Shown: in pieces, positions 9,594 through 17,752 of the stretch | Numbering within the stretch: position 1 is the stretch's first letter | How the letters are laid out: the number at the start of each line of letters is the position of its first letter | NCBI GenBank assembly: GCA_903834185.1 | Contig: CAILHX010000035.1 | Location: forward strand, 1 to 64,000 | Source of the DNA: an uncultured Methylophilaceae bacterium | GTDB taxonomy: Bacteria > Pseudomonadota > Gammaproteobacteria > Burkholderiales > Methylophilaceae | DNA length: 64,000 bases | Direction: 5' to 3' | Notes under the pieces: generated by a model | What the model was told of the DNA's origin: nothing | Database searches by the model: none | What the model saw: only the letters and a program-made list of their open reading frames with translations | Position numbers and translations under genes: made by a program

Positions 9594-10682
9594 TTAATGC
9601 GATTTTCCTATATCAAGCTTTTCCATATAAGCGCAAATCTGTCCCAAAGTGACCTGGCGCATATCACTGCTAGCAGCATGGTGAGCCCGATGCCATGCAG
9701 TAATGTTTTCCAGCGCTTGCCCCAGTGTCCAATTAGGCTGCCAATGCAGGCGCGCCCTGGCTTTGGAACAATCCAGTTTAAGATAATTGGCTTCGTGCGG
9801 ATGGTGCGCCTGATCCAGCTGCCAACGCGCACCCTCTCCCCATAGCCGTGTGAGCTGCTCCACGATCCACTCTACCGGCTTGGCATCTTCTTCGCTGGGA
9901 CCGAAATTCCACGCCTCTGCGTATTCCGACCCTTGTTCATGCAATCTTTGCGCCAGCAGCAAATAGCCGCTTAACGGTTCCAGTACATGCTGCCAGGGGC
10001 GAATTGCATGGGGGCTGCGTATCAACACCGGCTGCTGCTCAGCAATAGCGCGCAGGATGTCGGGAATAAGCCGGTCCTGCGCCCAGTCACCTCCTCCTAT
10101 GACATTTCCCGCTCGAGCAGAGGCGAGCGCAATCGCTTTGCCATGCTGTCCAAAAAATGAATTGCGATAAGCCGCGGTTACCAGTTCCGAGCAGCCTTTG
10201 CTGTTGCTGTATGGGTCAAAGCCTCCCATAGGCTCATTTTCACGGTAGCCCCACAGCCATTCCTTATTTTCATAGCATTTATCGCTGGTAACATTGACGA
10301 CGCAACGCACACTGCTACTGTGCCTGACAGCTTCCAGCAGGTGCACGGTACCCATCACATTGGTGGCATACGTCTCGACCGGGTTATCGTAAGACGGGCG
10401 TACCAAGGCTTGTGCCGCAAGGTGCAGGACGACTTCGGGCTGATGCTTATCCAGCGCCTGCTTTAATTTTTCGTAGTCACGCACATCGCCGATGATGGAA
10501 GTCATGCCGTCTGCAACATGCGCCACCTCGAACAAGCTTGGATTGGTCGGCGGTTGCAGCGCGTAGCCTACGACTTTCGCACCCAGCTGCTGCAGCCATA
10601 ACGATAGCCAGCTACCCTTGAAGCCGGTGTGGCCGGTGATGAAGACCGTTTTACCGCGCCAGAACGCTGCGTCTATTGCCAT
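9594..10682 (-). CDS. rfbG: CDP-glucose 4,6-dehydratase
   Basis: An extended SDR of about 362 residues. It converts CDP-glucose to CDP-4-keto-6-deoxyglucose. The NAD loop is GHTGFKGSWLSLWL, typical of RfbG, and the catalytic region contains VTSDKCYENKEW and PYSNSKG. The frame is open to an ATG at 10712, but I prefer the ATG at 10682, which begins MAIDAAFWRGK and overlaps the rfbF stop in the sequence ATGGCAATAG. Pairing with rfbF is universal in CDP-deoxysugar pathways. No rfbH (3-dehydrase) is in the window, so 3-deoxygenation is not supported. Confidence 0.92.
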   Translation of the reverse strand: MAIDAAFWRGKTVFITGHTGFKGSWLSLWLQQLGAKVVGYALQPPTNPSLFEVAHVADGMTSIIGDVRDYEKLKQALDKHQPEVVLHLAAQALVRPSYDNPVETYATNVMGTVHLLEAVRHSSSVRCVVNVTSDKCYENKEWLWGYRENEPMGGFDPYSNSKGCSELVTAAYRNSFFGQHGKAIALASARAGNVIGGGDWAQDRLIPDILRAIAEQQPVLIRSPHAIRPWQHVLEPLSGYLLLAQRLHEQGSEYAEAWNFGPSEEDAKPVEWIVEQLTRLWGEGARWQLDQAHHPHEANYLKLDCSKARARLHWQPNWTLGQALENITAWHRAHHAASSDMRQVTLGQICAYMEKLDIGKSH

Positions 10683-11443
10683 GTCTTCCAGGGTGCCTTG
10701 CCTGTATTCCACAAATCATCGAGATAGAGTTTTTCACGCAAGGTGTCCATAGGCTGCCAAAAGCCTTTATGTTCATATGCCATGAGCTTGGCTTGCTTTG
10801 CCAACATTTCCATAGGCTCCAATTCCCAGCTGGTACTATCGTCGGCAATAAAGTCCAACACTTTAGGCGACGCGACAAAAAAACCTCCGTTGATCCAGCC
10901 GCCTTCGCCTTGTGGTTTTTCCAGAAAACCGCGCACTTCAGCCCCATTTATATCCAGCGCACCGTAACGTCCTGGCGGCTGAACGGCAGTCACTGTGGCC
11001 ATGCGCCCATGTTGTTTATGGAATTCAAGCAACTTGCCGATATTGATGTCGGCCACGCCGTCACCATAAGTAAAGCAAAAATCCTCATCGCCCAGAAACT
11101 CGCCTATGCGTTTCAAACGTCCGCCGGTCATGGTTTTCTCACCAGTATCCACCAGGGTCACTTTCCACGGTTCGGCGTTGTTCTGATGAACCTCCATGCG
11201 GTTGTTACTCATGTCGAAGGTGACATTGGAGGTATGCAGGAAGTAGTTGGCGAAATATTCCTTGATGACGTAGCCGCGATAACCCAGACAAATAACGAAA
11301 TCATTGATGCCATAAGTAGAGTAGATCTTCAGGATGTGCCAGAGTATGGGCTTGCCGCCTATTTCAGCCATCGGCTTCGGTTTGATCTGCGTTTCTTCGC
11401 TAAGACGGGTGCCGAGGCCACCGGCAAGAATCACTGCTTTCAT
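10673..11443 (-). CDS. rfbF: Glucose-1-phosphate cytidylyltransferase
   Basis: A nucleotidyltransferase of about 256 residues making CDP-glucose from CTP and glucose-1-phosphate. It opens MKAVILAGGLGTRL, followed by KPKPMAEIGGKPILWHI (sugar-phosphate binding lysine region) and YGDGVADINI (metal/nucleotide). I take the ATG at 11443; an ATG two codons upstream at 11449 is also possible. An extended -10 element at 11481-11491 suggests a promoter just upstream, so the sugar genes may be transcribed separately from the two genes before them. It overlaps rfbG by 10 bases. Confidence 0.93.
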   Translation of the reverse strand: MKAVILAGGLGTRLSEETQIKPKPMAEIGGKPILWHILKIYSTYGINDFVICLGYRGYVIKEYFANYFLHTSNVTFDMSNNRMEVHQNNAEPWKVTLVDTGEKTMTGGRLKRIGEFLGDEDFCFTYGDGVADINIGKLLEFHKQHGRMATVTAVQPPGRYGALDINGAEVRGFLEKPQGEGGWINGGFFVASPKVLDFIADDSTSWELEPMEMLAKQAKLMAYEHKGFWQPMDTLREKLYLDDLWNTGKAPWKTWQ

Positions 11444-11480
11444 TATCAATAACCTTCATCTCGTTAACGACAGTGCTCGG

Positions 11481-11491
11481 ATTCTAGCACA
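11481..11491 (-). promoter_or_regulatory. Extended -10 promoter element before rfbF
   Basis: Read on the minus strand the sequence is TGTGCTAGAAT: a TAGAAT hexamer preceded by TGC, an extended -10. Transcription would start near 11474, about 30 bases before rfbF. No -35 hexamer is seen at 16-18 bases. The same 11-mer precedes tRNA-Ser at 15565 and the gene at 52609. Confidence 0.5.
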
Positions 11492-11537
11492 AGCACGCCG
11501 TCAAGCATGGCGGCTGGCTGTCACCCGACCATGTCCG

Positions 11538-14252
11538 TCAGGGAGGGCTCCAGGCAGTTAACCATGTATCGATGCGCCGATGTAACAACCAGTGCTGCAG
11601 AATATGCTGCCGCAACGCCTCGCCTCGCCGCTCCATCTCGTCCGGTGCGTTGATATGCTCGCGTATGGCCTTTACCCACGCTTCCGTCTTGTTGACGACC
11701 CTGGTCACCGGATAATCGCCCTGATACGGCAGGATATCCGTACATATCACCGGAATGCCGAGAATGCCGTATTCCAGCAAACGCAAATGGCTCTTGCCTT
11801 CATTGAACGGGTGCATTTGCAAAGGGGCCAAAGCCAGGTCCAGATTCAACCCGGCCATCCTGGCCGGATAATCCGAGAACGGTACTCCGGTATGTACTTC
11901 TTTCACATACGGCACCATGGATTTCAGGCATAGTCCCATGAATACCCAGTCCACTTCATCTGCCAGCTCGCGCACCGTTTCCTCGATCAGTTCCAGATCA
12001 CCTATATGGCTACTGCCGCCTACCCAACCAACTCTTGGTTTCTGGCTGACGCGACGCTTGGGCTGCAAGTCCTTCCACAAACTGTATTCGATGCAATTGG
12101 GGACGACTACGATATCGTCATGCAGATCCCGATAGGCATGTTTCAGGAACTCGGTGGAAACCGTGAAGCGACCACAGGCGCCTACGCCCTTACGCAATAT
12201 GCTTTTGATATTATTGGGGATATCTGCTGCGTGTATGTTCTTGCGCGGTAGATTGATGAGCAGATCATCCAGATCGTATATCAGGAACTTGTCTCCAATC
12301 TCGCCCAGCAGCGCCATCATTTCCGCCTGCTGCGGACTGGTCTGGCGCTGGAATACCATGCTGTCCACTTCCAGTGCTATCAGGTCTATGGCATTGGGAT
12401 ACGTCGTGCTGTTCCATACTTGCGCTTTGGCTTCACTGTTCATCACGCGCGTAGGCGCCAGAATACGATACTGTCCGCAACCGGAAACATCCGCATTAAA
12501 ACTCAGGATACGCGGCAAAGGATGCCAATCCAGCACATTCCAGTTCAATTCGGGCCTGTGCTCCAGTGAAAATGCCGTGGTGCGCAGGGATAAATTCGGG
12601 TTGTAGGCAGCATCATGGGTAAATCCGGCTGTTGAGCCGGTCAATAACTGATGCGCCTGTCGCTGCTGTTGCACAAAAGAATTGGGTGGTGCCTGATGCT
12701 GTGCTAACCATGCAGATGCTGTATTGCGCGTCATGATGTTGACATGAGGCGTCCATATCAACTTGAAACCTTCAGCATGCAGTCGCGCGCTCATCTCAAT
12801 CGTGCTATTGGCATCATCCACGATGTTTTCATCAAAACCATGCACTGCCTGAAATGCCTGTGCCTTGACCAGTAAACACCCTGCCGCCAATGCCGAAAAT
12901 TGCTGTGTGAGATGGGCACGGTGCATATAACCGCTATGCTGCATATTCAGCCCTGCAAAAGCCGAGCTGCCCAGACCACCCAGCTCGCCCAGGCCGCGGA
13001 TGACTCCGCTGGAAGCCAGGGTGCCGTCCGGCAACAAACGTCGCGGGGCAACTGCGGCTACATCCGCACGCCGACACAACTTCAACAGCTCGCTCAGCCA
13101 TGTATCCGTCAGCACCACCGAGTCATGGTAGAGAAACAGCAGAAAATCACCACGTGCATGACGCGCCAGCTCGTTATGCATTGCGCCCAGTGAAGGCTTC
13201 TTTTCACTACGCACCACGCGCAATTGCGCATTGCCTAACGACTCGATCCCCTCCAGATATGCCCACATTTCAGGGCTTGCACTGGCGGCCGAAAGTACAA
13301 TCACTTCAAAATTCCGGTACGCGCTGATATTGATCAGCGATTCCAGACATTCCTGCAAAGCGGCAAGTTGGTCTTCTACGGCGATCAGTATGGAGACGCT
13401 GGCTTCATCAGCGGTTTTATTCAAATCCTGGTAATCAATGCGAAAACTGCCCGTAAACAAACCCGGCAGGACATTTGCTGCAATGCACTGCTGTTTAAAA
13501 TAGTCATTCAAGGCTACCGTGACATGCCTGACGATCTCCTGCGGACTGACGGCTGGCCGGCTGGCATCACGGTGATGCAGCACGTAGGGCATGTGCCCGA
13601 TACTCAGTTCACCTTTGGCCGCCAAAAAACGCAAGGCCAACTCATGCCTCTCAACGCCTGCGAGCTGGCGGAAGCCAGCCAGCGCATTGAATACCTGTGT
13701 GCGAAAAAACAATGCATCGCCAAGGTAGGGATAGGCCAGTAACAGTTCTAGGTTCAAATCCGGCTTGAACAGGGGGCTGCAGAAAGTGCCGCCCGGCTCT
13801 GATGTGTCCTCATCCACATAGATCAATTGCCAGTCCGCATGTGTATGAATGGCCTCGGCAATGAGCATCAGGCTGTGAGGAGCAAGCGTGTCTCCTGCCG
13901 CCAATACCGACACCCAATGACTTTGCTGGTCCTGCGCCAACAGGGCATTAACCGTCTCGACCCAGTTTAAATGACTTTGGTGCCAGAACAATGGCTTGCT
14001 TGCTTGCAAGCTCTTGGGACAAGCCGTGTTTGAGATTACCGTAATCTGATACGCCGGGAAAAATTGTGCGTGCAACGAATCCAGACTACGCGCAATCTGT
14101 GTTTCATTCGCGGTGATGGCATTGATGACCAGGTGAAAGCGAGGTGACGGCTGCCAGCTTGCCATGCGGGCTTGGAATTGCTCACGTTCGGTACGGTGAA
14201 AAACCCGCTCACCTAACCATGCTTCATATTCCGACAAGGCTGGCTGCGTCAT
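11538..14252 (-). CDS. Three-module glycosyltransferase (two GT2-like, one GT4-like domain)
   Basis: A 904-residue protein. Residues about 35-245 resemble GT2 (GT-A fold) with a YVDEDTSEPGG acidic motif. Residues about 280-520 are a second GT2-like domain with SVSILIAVEDQLAALQECLE and FLLFLYHDSVV, where the usual double Asp is reduced to HD. Residues about 575-900 are a GT-B (GT4-like) domain with RVGWVGGSSHIGDLELI and the acidic/phosphate motif EGKSHLRLLEYGILGIPVI. Such multi-domain enzymes assemble successive residues of surface polysaccharides or flagellar glycans in the cytoplasm. It lies between the PseC-like gene (11 bases) and rfbF. Donors and acceptors are unknown; the middle domain may be weak or inactive. 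Confidence 0.82.
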   Translation of the reverse strand: MTQPALSEYEAWLGERVFHRTEREQFQARMASWQPSPRFHLVINAITANETQIARSLDSLHAQFFPAYQITVISNTACPKSLQASKPLFWHQSHLNWVETVNALLAQDQQSHWVSVLAAGDTLAPHSLMLIAEAIHTHADWQLIYVDEDTSEPGGTFCSPLFKPDLNLELLLAYPYLGDALFFRTQVFNALAGFRQLAGVERHELALRFLAAKGELSIGHMPYVLHHRDASRPAVSPQEIVRHVTVALNDYFKQQCIAANVLPGLFTGSFRIDYQDLNKTADEASVSILIAVEDQLAALQECLESLINISAYRNFEVIVLSAASASPEMWAYLEGIESLGNAQLRVVRSEKKPSLGAMHNELARHARGDFLLFLYHDSVVLTDTWLSELLKLCRRADVAAVAPRRLLPDGTLASSGVIRGLGELGGLGSSAFAGLNMQHSGYMHRAHLTQQFSALAAGCLLVKAQAFQAVHGFDENIVDDANSTIEMSARLHAEGFKLIWTPHVNIMTRNTASAWLAQHQAPPNSFVQQQRQAHQLLTGSTAGFTHDAAYNPNLSLRTTAFSLEHRPELNWNVLDWHPLPRILSFNADVSGCGQYRILAPTRVMNSEAKAQVWNSTTYPNAIDLIALEVDSMVFQRQTSPQQAEMMALLGEIGDKFLIYDLDDLLINLPRKNIHAADIPNNIKSILRKGVGACGRFTVSTEFLKHAYRDLHDDIVVVPNCIEYSLWKDLQPKRRVSQKPRVGWVGGSSHIGDLELIEETVRELADEVDWVFMGLCLKSMVPYVKEVHTGVPFSDYPARMAGLNLDLALAPLQMHPFNEGKSHLRLLEYGILGIPVICTDILPYQGDYPVTRVVNKTEAWVKAIREHINAPDEMERRGEALRQHILQHWLLHRRIDTWLTAWSPP

Positions 14253-14263
14253 GTGACTAGACT

Positions 14264-15421
14264 CTAACCGCCTATCGCAGCAGTCAACACTTCGATCACA
14301 TGCTGTTGCTCTTCTGCCTGCAACACAGGCAATATGGGCAGAGAAATGGCGCGTTGGTAATAAGCTTCCGCAACAGGAAAATCGCCAGCCTTGAAACCAA
14401 GCTTTCGATAATATGGATGACTATGCAGCGGCAGATAATGCACGCCCACGGCTATACCCGCATCACGCAACTTGCCAAAAACCATTTGTCGTTTGCCAGC
14501 ATCATTCAGCTGGATCGCATACAGGCTATAGGCAGAAAGCACATCGGGATGTCGCCAGGGAATAGTTAAAGCCAAATCCTTGATTGCCGAATCATAAACA
14601 GCTGCCAGTTCTTGACGGCGCCGCACAAAACTATCGACACGCTTCATCTGGCTTGCCCCCAGTGCCGCCTGAATCTCGGTCATCTGGTAATTGAAGCCCA
14701 GTTCGACCTGTTCGACATGCCACACACCCTGAGACAGACTACGCATCGATTCCTGCTGATGCGTGAGACCGTGGGATCTTAATCGTAGCAGTTTTTGATA
14801 TAAATCATGGCGATTGGTCAGTATCATGCCACCTTCGCCGCAGGTGATGGTGGATGACGGGTCAAAACTGAATACCGTCATGTCAGAATACTTGCAACAG
14901 CCCACCTTGTCGCCCAGATACTCACCGCCCAAGGCGAGCGAAGCATCTTCGATTACCATCACGCCATAATGCTGGCAGAGTTCATAAATCTTTTGCATGT
15001 CGCATGATTGCCCAGCGAAATGCACCGGCAGCACCACTTGCGGCAACCTGCCTTGCATCTCAGCATCAATCAGCTTTTGTTCCAGCTTTACAATATCCAG
15101 GTTCAAGCCAAGGACATCAATATCTACAAAATCCACCTCGCCATAGCAAAAGCGGGCGCAATTTGCCGATGCCACAAAAGCATTAGCAGACGTCCACAGC
15201 GATCTGCCAGGCCCTATTCCCGCAGCCAGACAAGCAACGTGCAAAGCAGCTGTAGCGCTATTCACAGCGATCGCATATTTCGCGCCGCAATACTGCGCGA
15301 CTGCGCTCTCAAAGGTCTCAATCGCTGGCCCAGCAATCAAACAACCGGAGCGCAAAGCCTCGATCACAGCGAGCGCATCTTCATCTGAGATTGATTTTTG
15401 TTGATGGGATGTTGAGATCAT
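14264..15421 (-). CDS. PseC-like DegT/DnrJ/EryC1 aminotransferase homologue lacking the PLP lysine
   Basis: A 385-residue protein matching, by recall, UDP-4-keto-6-deoxy-AltNAc aminotransferase (PseC) over its length: NSATAALHVACLA (54-66), VIEDAS with the pyridine-binding Asp159, SHGLTHQ, and ELGFNYQMTEIQAALG. The Schiff-base segment normally reads SFHPVKxITTGEGG; here it is SFDPSSTITCGEGG, so the lysine position is Ser190 (codon TCC at 14852-14854) and the preceding His is Asp. Normal transamination would need the lysine, so this is either a dehydrase-like variant, a structural or regulatory relative, or a dying gene. The rest of the frame is intact. It is the first gene after tRNA-Ser, 43 bases away with no visible terminator, so it may be read from the tRNA promoter. 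Confidence 0.85.
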   Translation of the reverse strand: MISTSHQQKSISDEDALAVIEALRSGCLIAGPAIETFESAVAQYCGAKYAIAVNSATAALHVACLAAGIGPGRSLWTSANAFVASANCARFCYGEVDFVDIDVLGLNLDIVKLEQKLIDAEMQGRLPQVVLPVHFAGQSCDMQKIYELCQHYGVMVIEDASLALGGEYLGDKVGCCKYSDMTVFSFDPSSTITCGEGGMILTNRHDLYQKLLRLRSHGLTHQQESMRSLSQGVWHVEQVELGFNYQMTEIQAALGASQMKRVDSFVRRRQELAAVYDSAIKDLALTIPWRHPDVLSAYSLYAIQLNDAGKRQMVFGKLRDAGIAVGVHYLPLHSHPYYRKLGFKAGDFPVAEAYYQRAISLPILPVLQAEEQQHVIEVLTAAIGG

Positions 15422-15464
15422 CAGGAAACCTGGAAATCTTGAGAAACACCTAACTACTTATAGT

Positions 15465-15554
15465 TGGCGGAAGCGGTGAGATTCGAACTCACGAGGGGCG
15501 CGAACCCCCGACAGTTTTCAAGACTGTTGCATTCAACCGCTCTGCCACGCTTCC
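15465..15554 (-). tRNA. tRNA-Ser (anticodon UGA)
   Basis: A 90-base class II tRNA on the minus strand, including an encoded CCA end. The acceptor stem GGAAGCG (15548-15554) pairs with CGCTTCC, the anticodon loop is CTTGAAA giving UGA, there is a long variable arm (GGGGGTTCGCGCCCC), and the T loop is TTCGAAT. The 3' end points at the glycan cluster. Confidence 0.97.
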
Positions 15555-15564
15555 GTTAGCCAGA

Positions 15565-15575
15565 ATTCTAGCACA
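15565..15575 (-). promoter_or_regulatory. Extended -10 promoter element of tRNA-Ser
   Basis: TGTGCTAGAAT on the minus strand, ending 10 bases before the first base of the mature tRNA, a normal spacing for a stable-RNA promoter. It overlaps the region just after the def stop codon. No convincing -35 is visible. Confidence 0.55.
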
Positions 15576-15580
15576 GACGC

Positions 15581-16114
15581 TCAATCATCCTCCACCGGCA
15601 AATCGGGGAACAATACGTCATTAAAGCCGAAATCTCGCATATCCTGGATGCGCATCGGGTACAGAATACCGTCCAGATGATCGCATTCATGCTGTACTAC
15701 CCTTGCATGAAAGCCATGCACCGTGCGGTCTATCACCTGCCCGTGCTCATCGAAACCGCTATAGTGCAAGTTGGTATAGCGCGGCACAAGTCCACGCATG
15801 CCGGGAACAGATAGACAACCTTCCCAGCCCTCGTCGGTCTCTTTGTCCAGCGGTGTTAGCACCGGATTGATGAGCACGGTATAGGGAATCTCTTCCGCCT
15901 CGGGATAGCGCGCAGATTTGAAGCCGCCAAAGATCACCAGTCTTACACTCACGCCGATCTGCGGTGCAGCAAGACCCGCGCCGTTCAACGAGGCCATGGT
16001 GTCTTGCATATCCTGGATAAGCGCATGCAATTCCGGAGTATTGAACTCTGTTACCGGCACGGCACGCTCTAGCAACAGAGGCTCTCCCATACGCAATACG
16101 GGTCTAATGGCCAT
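15581..16114 (-). CDS. def: Peptide deformylase
   Basis: A 177-residue metalloenzyme removing the formyl group from the N-terminal methionine of nascent proteins. The three family motifs are intact: [11 protein letters not shown] (motif 1), EGCLSVPG (motif 2, metal Cys) and QHECDHLDG (motif 3, HExxH-type). Length is normal. Its ATG overlaps the end of the phosphorylase gene (the stop at 16104 lies inside def), so the two are translationally coupled. It is not linked to fmt here, unlike in many bacteria. Confidence 0.95.
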   Translation of the reverse strand: MAIRPVLRMGEPLLLERAVPVTEFNTPELHALIQDMQDTMASLNGAGLAAPQIGVSVRLVIFGGFKSARYPEAEEIPYTVLINPVLTPLDKETDEGWEGCLSVPGMRGLVPRYTNLHYSGFDEHGQVIDRTVHGFHARVVQHECDHLDGILYPMRIQDMRDFGFNDVLFPDLPVEDD

Positions 16115-16853
16115 AGTTTTTCACCAATTGAGCGACCACTTTACGCACCCGTACCATCGTCTCATCCATCACCGCACCTACGTCCTGATAACGTATGCCA
16201 TGCTTGCTGGAGGCACGTCCTGCCGCATGGTTCGCCACGACACAGATCGCAGCATAGCTTTGACCAAGCTCACGTGCCAGTACCGCTTCAGGCATGGCCG
16301 TCATGCCGACGATGGTTGCGCCATCACGTTCCAGCCGGTCTATCTCTGCCGCTGTTTCCAGCCTCGGCCCCTGCATGGCAGCATACACCCCGCCATCAAC
16401 ACAATGCTCGCCTACATCTGCGATCGCCTGCAAACACAGTTTGCGCAAGCGCTGGGTATATGGCTCGGTAAAATCGGTATGCACCACCGGCTTGTCACCC
16501 ACCTCATCAAAATAAGTATTTTTGCGTCCCCAGGTGTAATCGATGATCTGATTGGGAATCACGAGTCCGCCCGGAGTCAGGCTGGCATGAATGCTACCGA
16601 CGGTTGCCACGGAAATCACATCCTGCACACCCTGATTTTGCAATGCCCATAGATTGGCACGGTAATTCACCAAATGCGGCGCGATGGTATGGCCATAGCC
16701 ATGGCGCGGGATGAATACAAGCTGATACTCGCCGATATGCCCGAAGGTCAATGCACCGGAAGGCTCGCCATAAGGCGTACGCACGATCTGTCGGTGCGTG
16801 ATCTCCAGATTATCCAACTGCGTCAAACCACTACCGCCAATGATACCCAGCAT
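16104..16853 (-). CDS. S-methyl-5'-thioinosine-type phosphorylase (MTAP/PNP family)
   Basis: A 249-residue purine nucleoside phosphorylase of the MTAP family. The phosphate loop IGGSGL is at 5-10, [11 protein letters not shown] at 50-60 with NYRANLWAL following, and MQGPRLET at 160-167. The base-recognition segment is VVANHAAG with Asn208-His209, where adenine-specific MTAPs carry aspartates, so 6-oxopurine (MTI or inosine/guanosine) specificity is favoured. The MTA deaminase at 35207-36526 would supply MTI. In Pseudomonas aeruginosa this two-enzyme route is established; here it is inferred from the gene pair. It is divergent from hpnC, with an 83-base shared upstream region. Confidence 0.85.
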   Translation of the reverse strand: MLGIIGGSGLTQLDNLEITHRQIVRTPYGEPSGALTFGHIGEYQLVFIPRHGYGHTIAPHLVNYRANLWALQNQGVQDVISVATVGSIHASLTPGGLVIPNQIIDYTWGRKNTYFDEVGDKPVVHTDFTEPYTQRLRKLCLQAIADVGEHCVDGGVYAAMQGPRLETAAEIDRLERDGATIVGMTAMPEAVLARELGQSYAAICVVANHAAGRASSKHGIRYQDVGAVMDETMVRVRKVVAQLVKNYGH

Positions 16854-16880
16854 AGACTTCTTTCAATGAATTTCCCCAGA

Positions 16881-16907
16881 TTGTAGCTCAAAGCTGCCTG
16901 CTATACT
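16881..16907 (+). promoter_or_regulatory. Possible sigma70 promoter of hpnCDE
   Basis: TTGTAG (16881-16886), 15 bases, then TATACT (16902-16907). The start would be near 16914, about 23 bases before the hpnC ATG. The spacer is short, so this is a moderate candidate only. Confidence 0.35.
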
Positions 16908-16936
16908 CGGACAAAAATACTAGGCAAAACGTTAAT

Positions 16937-17752
16937 ATGCAGGCAATGAACCACTACGAAAACTTTCCGGTAGCCTCTGTCTTGATGCCGCGCGAATTGC
17001 GTCATCCGGTGATGCTCATTTACGCTTTCGCACGCAGGGCGGACGATTTCGCCGATGAAGGCGACCTTACCGGCGAACAACGGCTGGCGCTATTGGCAGG
17101 ATATCGCCAGCAACTCGACCTGATTGCTGCCGGGCAAGCTAGTAGCGACGAATTTTTCAATGCACTCTCCGCCATGGTCACGGCGCACCAGTTACCGTTA
17201 CAGCCTTTTTACGACTTGCTGGATGCTTTTGCGCAGGATGTCACCCAAACCCGCTATACCGATTTTGCACAGCTGATGGATTACTGCCGACGCTCAGCAA
17301 ATCCTGTCGGGCGCTTGATGCTGCATCTTTATCGGCAGGTCACGCCGCAAAACCTCGAATATGCAGATGCCATCTGCTCTGCCTTGCAGATCATCAATTT
17401 CCTGCAGGATGTGGTGATTGATTACCGCAAGGATCGCATCTATCTGCCGCAAGACGAATTGCAGCGTTTTCATGTACCTGAAACACAGATCGCGAATAAT
17501 GATGCGGGAGCAAACTGGTGGCCGTTGATGCAATTTCAGATCGAACGCGCGCGGCAACTGCTGCACGCCGGTAAGCCTCTAGGCCGCATACTTCAAGGTC
17601 GCATAGGTCTGGAGATGCGCACCATCATCGCCGGTGGCGATACCATTTTAGACAAGCTCACTGCCTGCCGTGGTGATATATTTCTGCATAGACCTACCCT
17701 GAATGCATGGAACTGGATAAGCATGTTGTATCGTGCTTTGTCAAAACGATGA
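16937..17752 (+). CDS. hpnC: Squalene synthase-type HpnC (hydroxysqualene synthase)
   Basis: A 271-residue all-alpha prenyl synthase that, in the HpnCDE route, converts presqualene diphosphate to hydroxysqualene. Aspartate-rich motifs are RRADDFADEGD (first) and QDVVIDYRKDRIYLP (second). The start could also be the ATG at 16946, which gives MNHYENFPVAS and has AGG 4-6 bases upstream. Its stop overlaps the hpnD start (ATGA at 17749-17752). This is the first gene of a tight three-gene operon; the squalene-hopene cyclase is not in the window. Confidence 0.93.
   Translation: MQAMNHYENFPVASVLMPRELRHPVMLIYAFARRADDFADEGDLTGEQRLALLAGYRQQLDLIAAGQASSDEFFNALSAMVTAHQLPLQPFYDLLDAFAQDVTQTRYTDFAQLMDYCRRSANPVGRLMLHLYRQVTPQNLEYADAICSALQIINFLQDVVIDYRKDRIYLPQDELQRFHVPETQIANNDAGANWWPLMQFQIERARQLLHAGKPLGRILQGRIGLEMRTIIAGGDTILDKLTACRGDIFLHRPTLNAWNWISMLYRALSKR

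Noticed and set aside
10676-11452. A 258-codon plus-strand frame almost exactly opposite rfbF
   Set aside because: rfbF is certain from its motifs. The opposite frame has no family signature.
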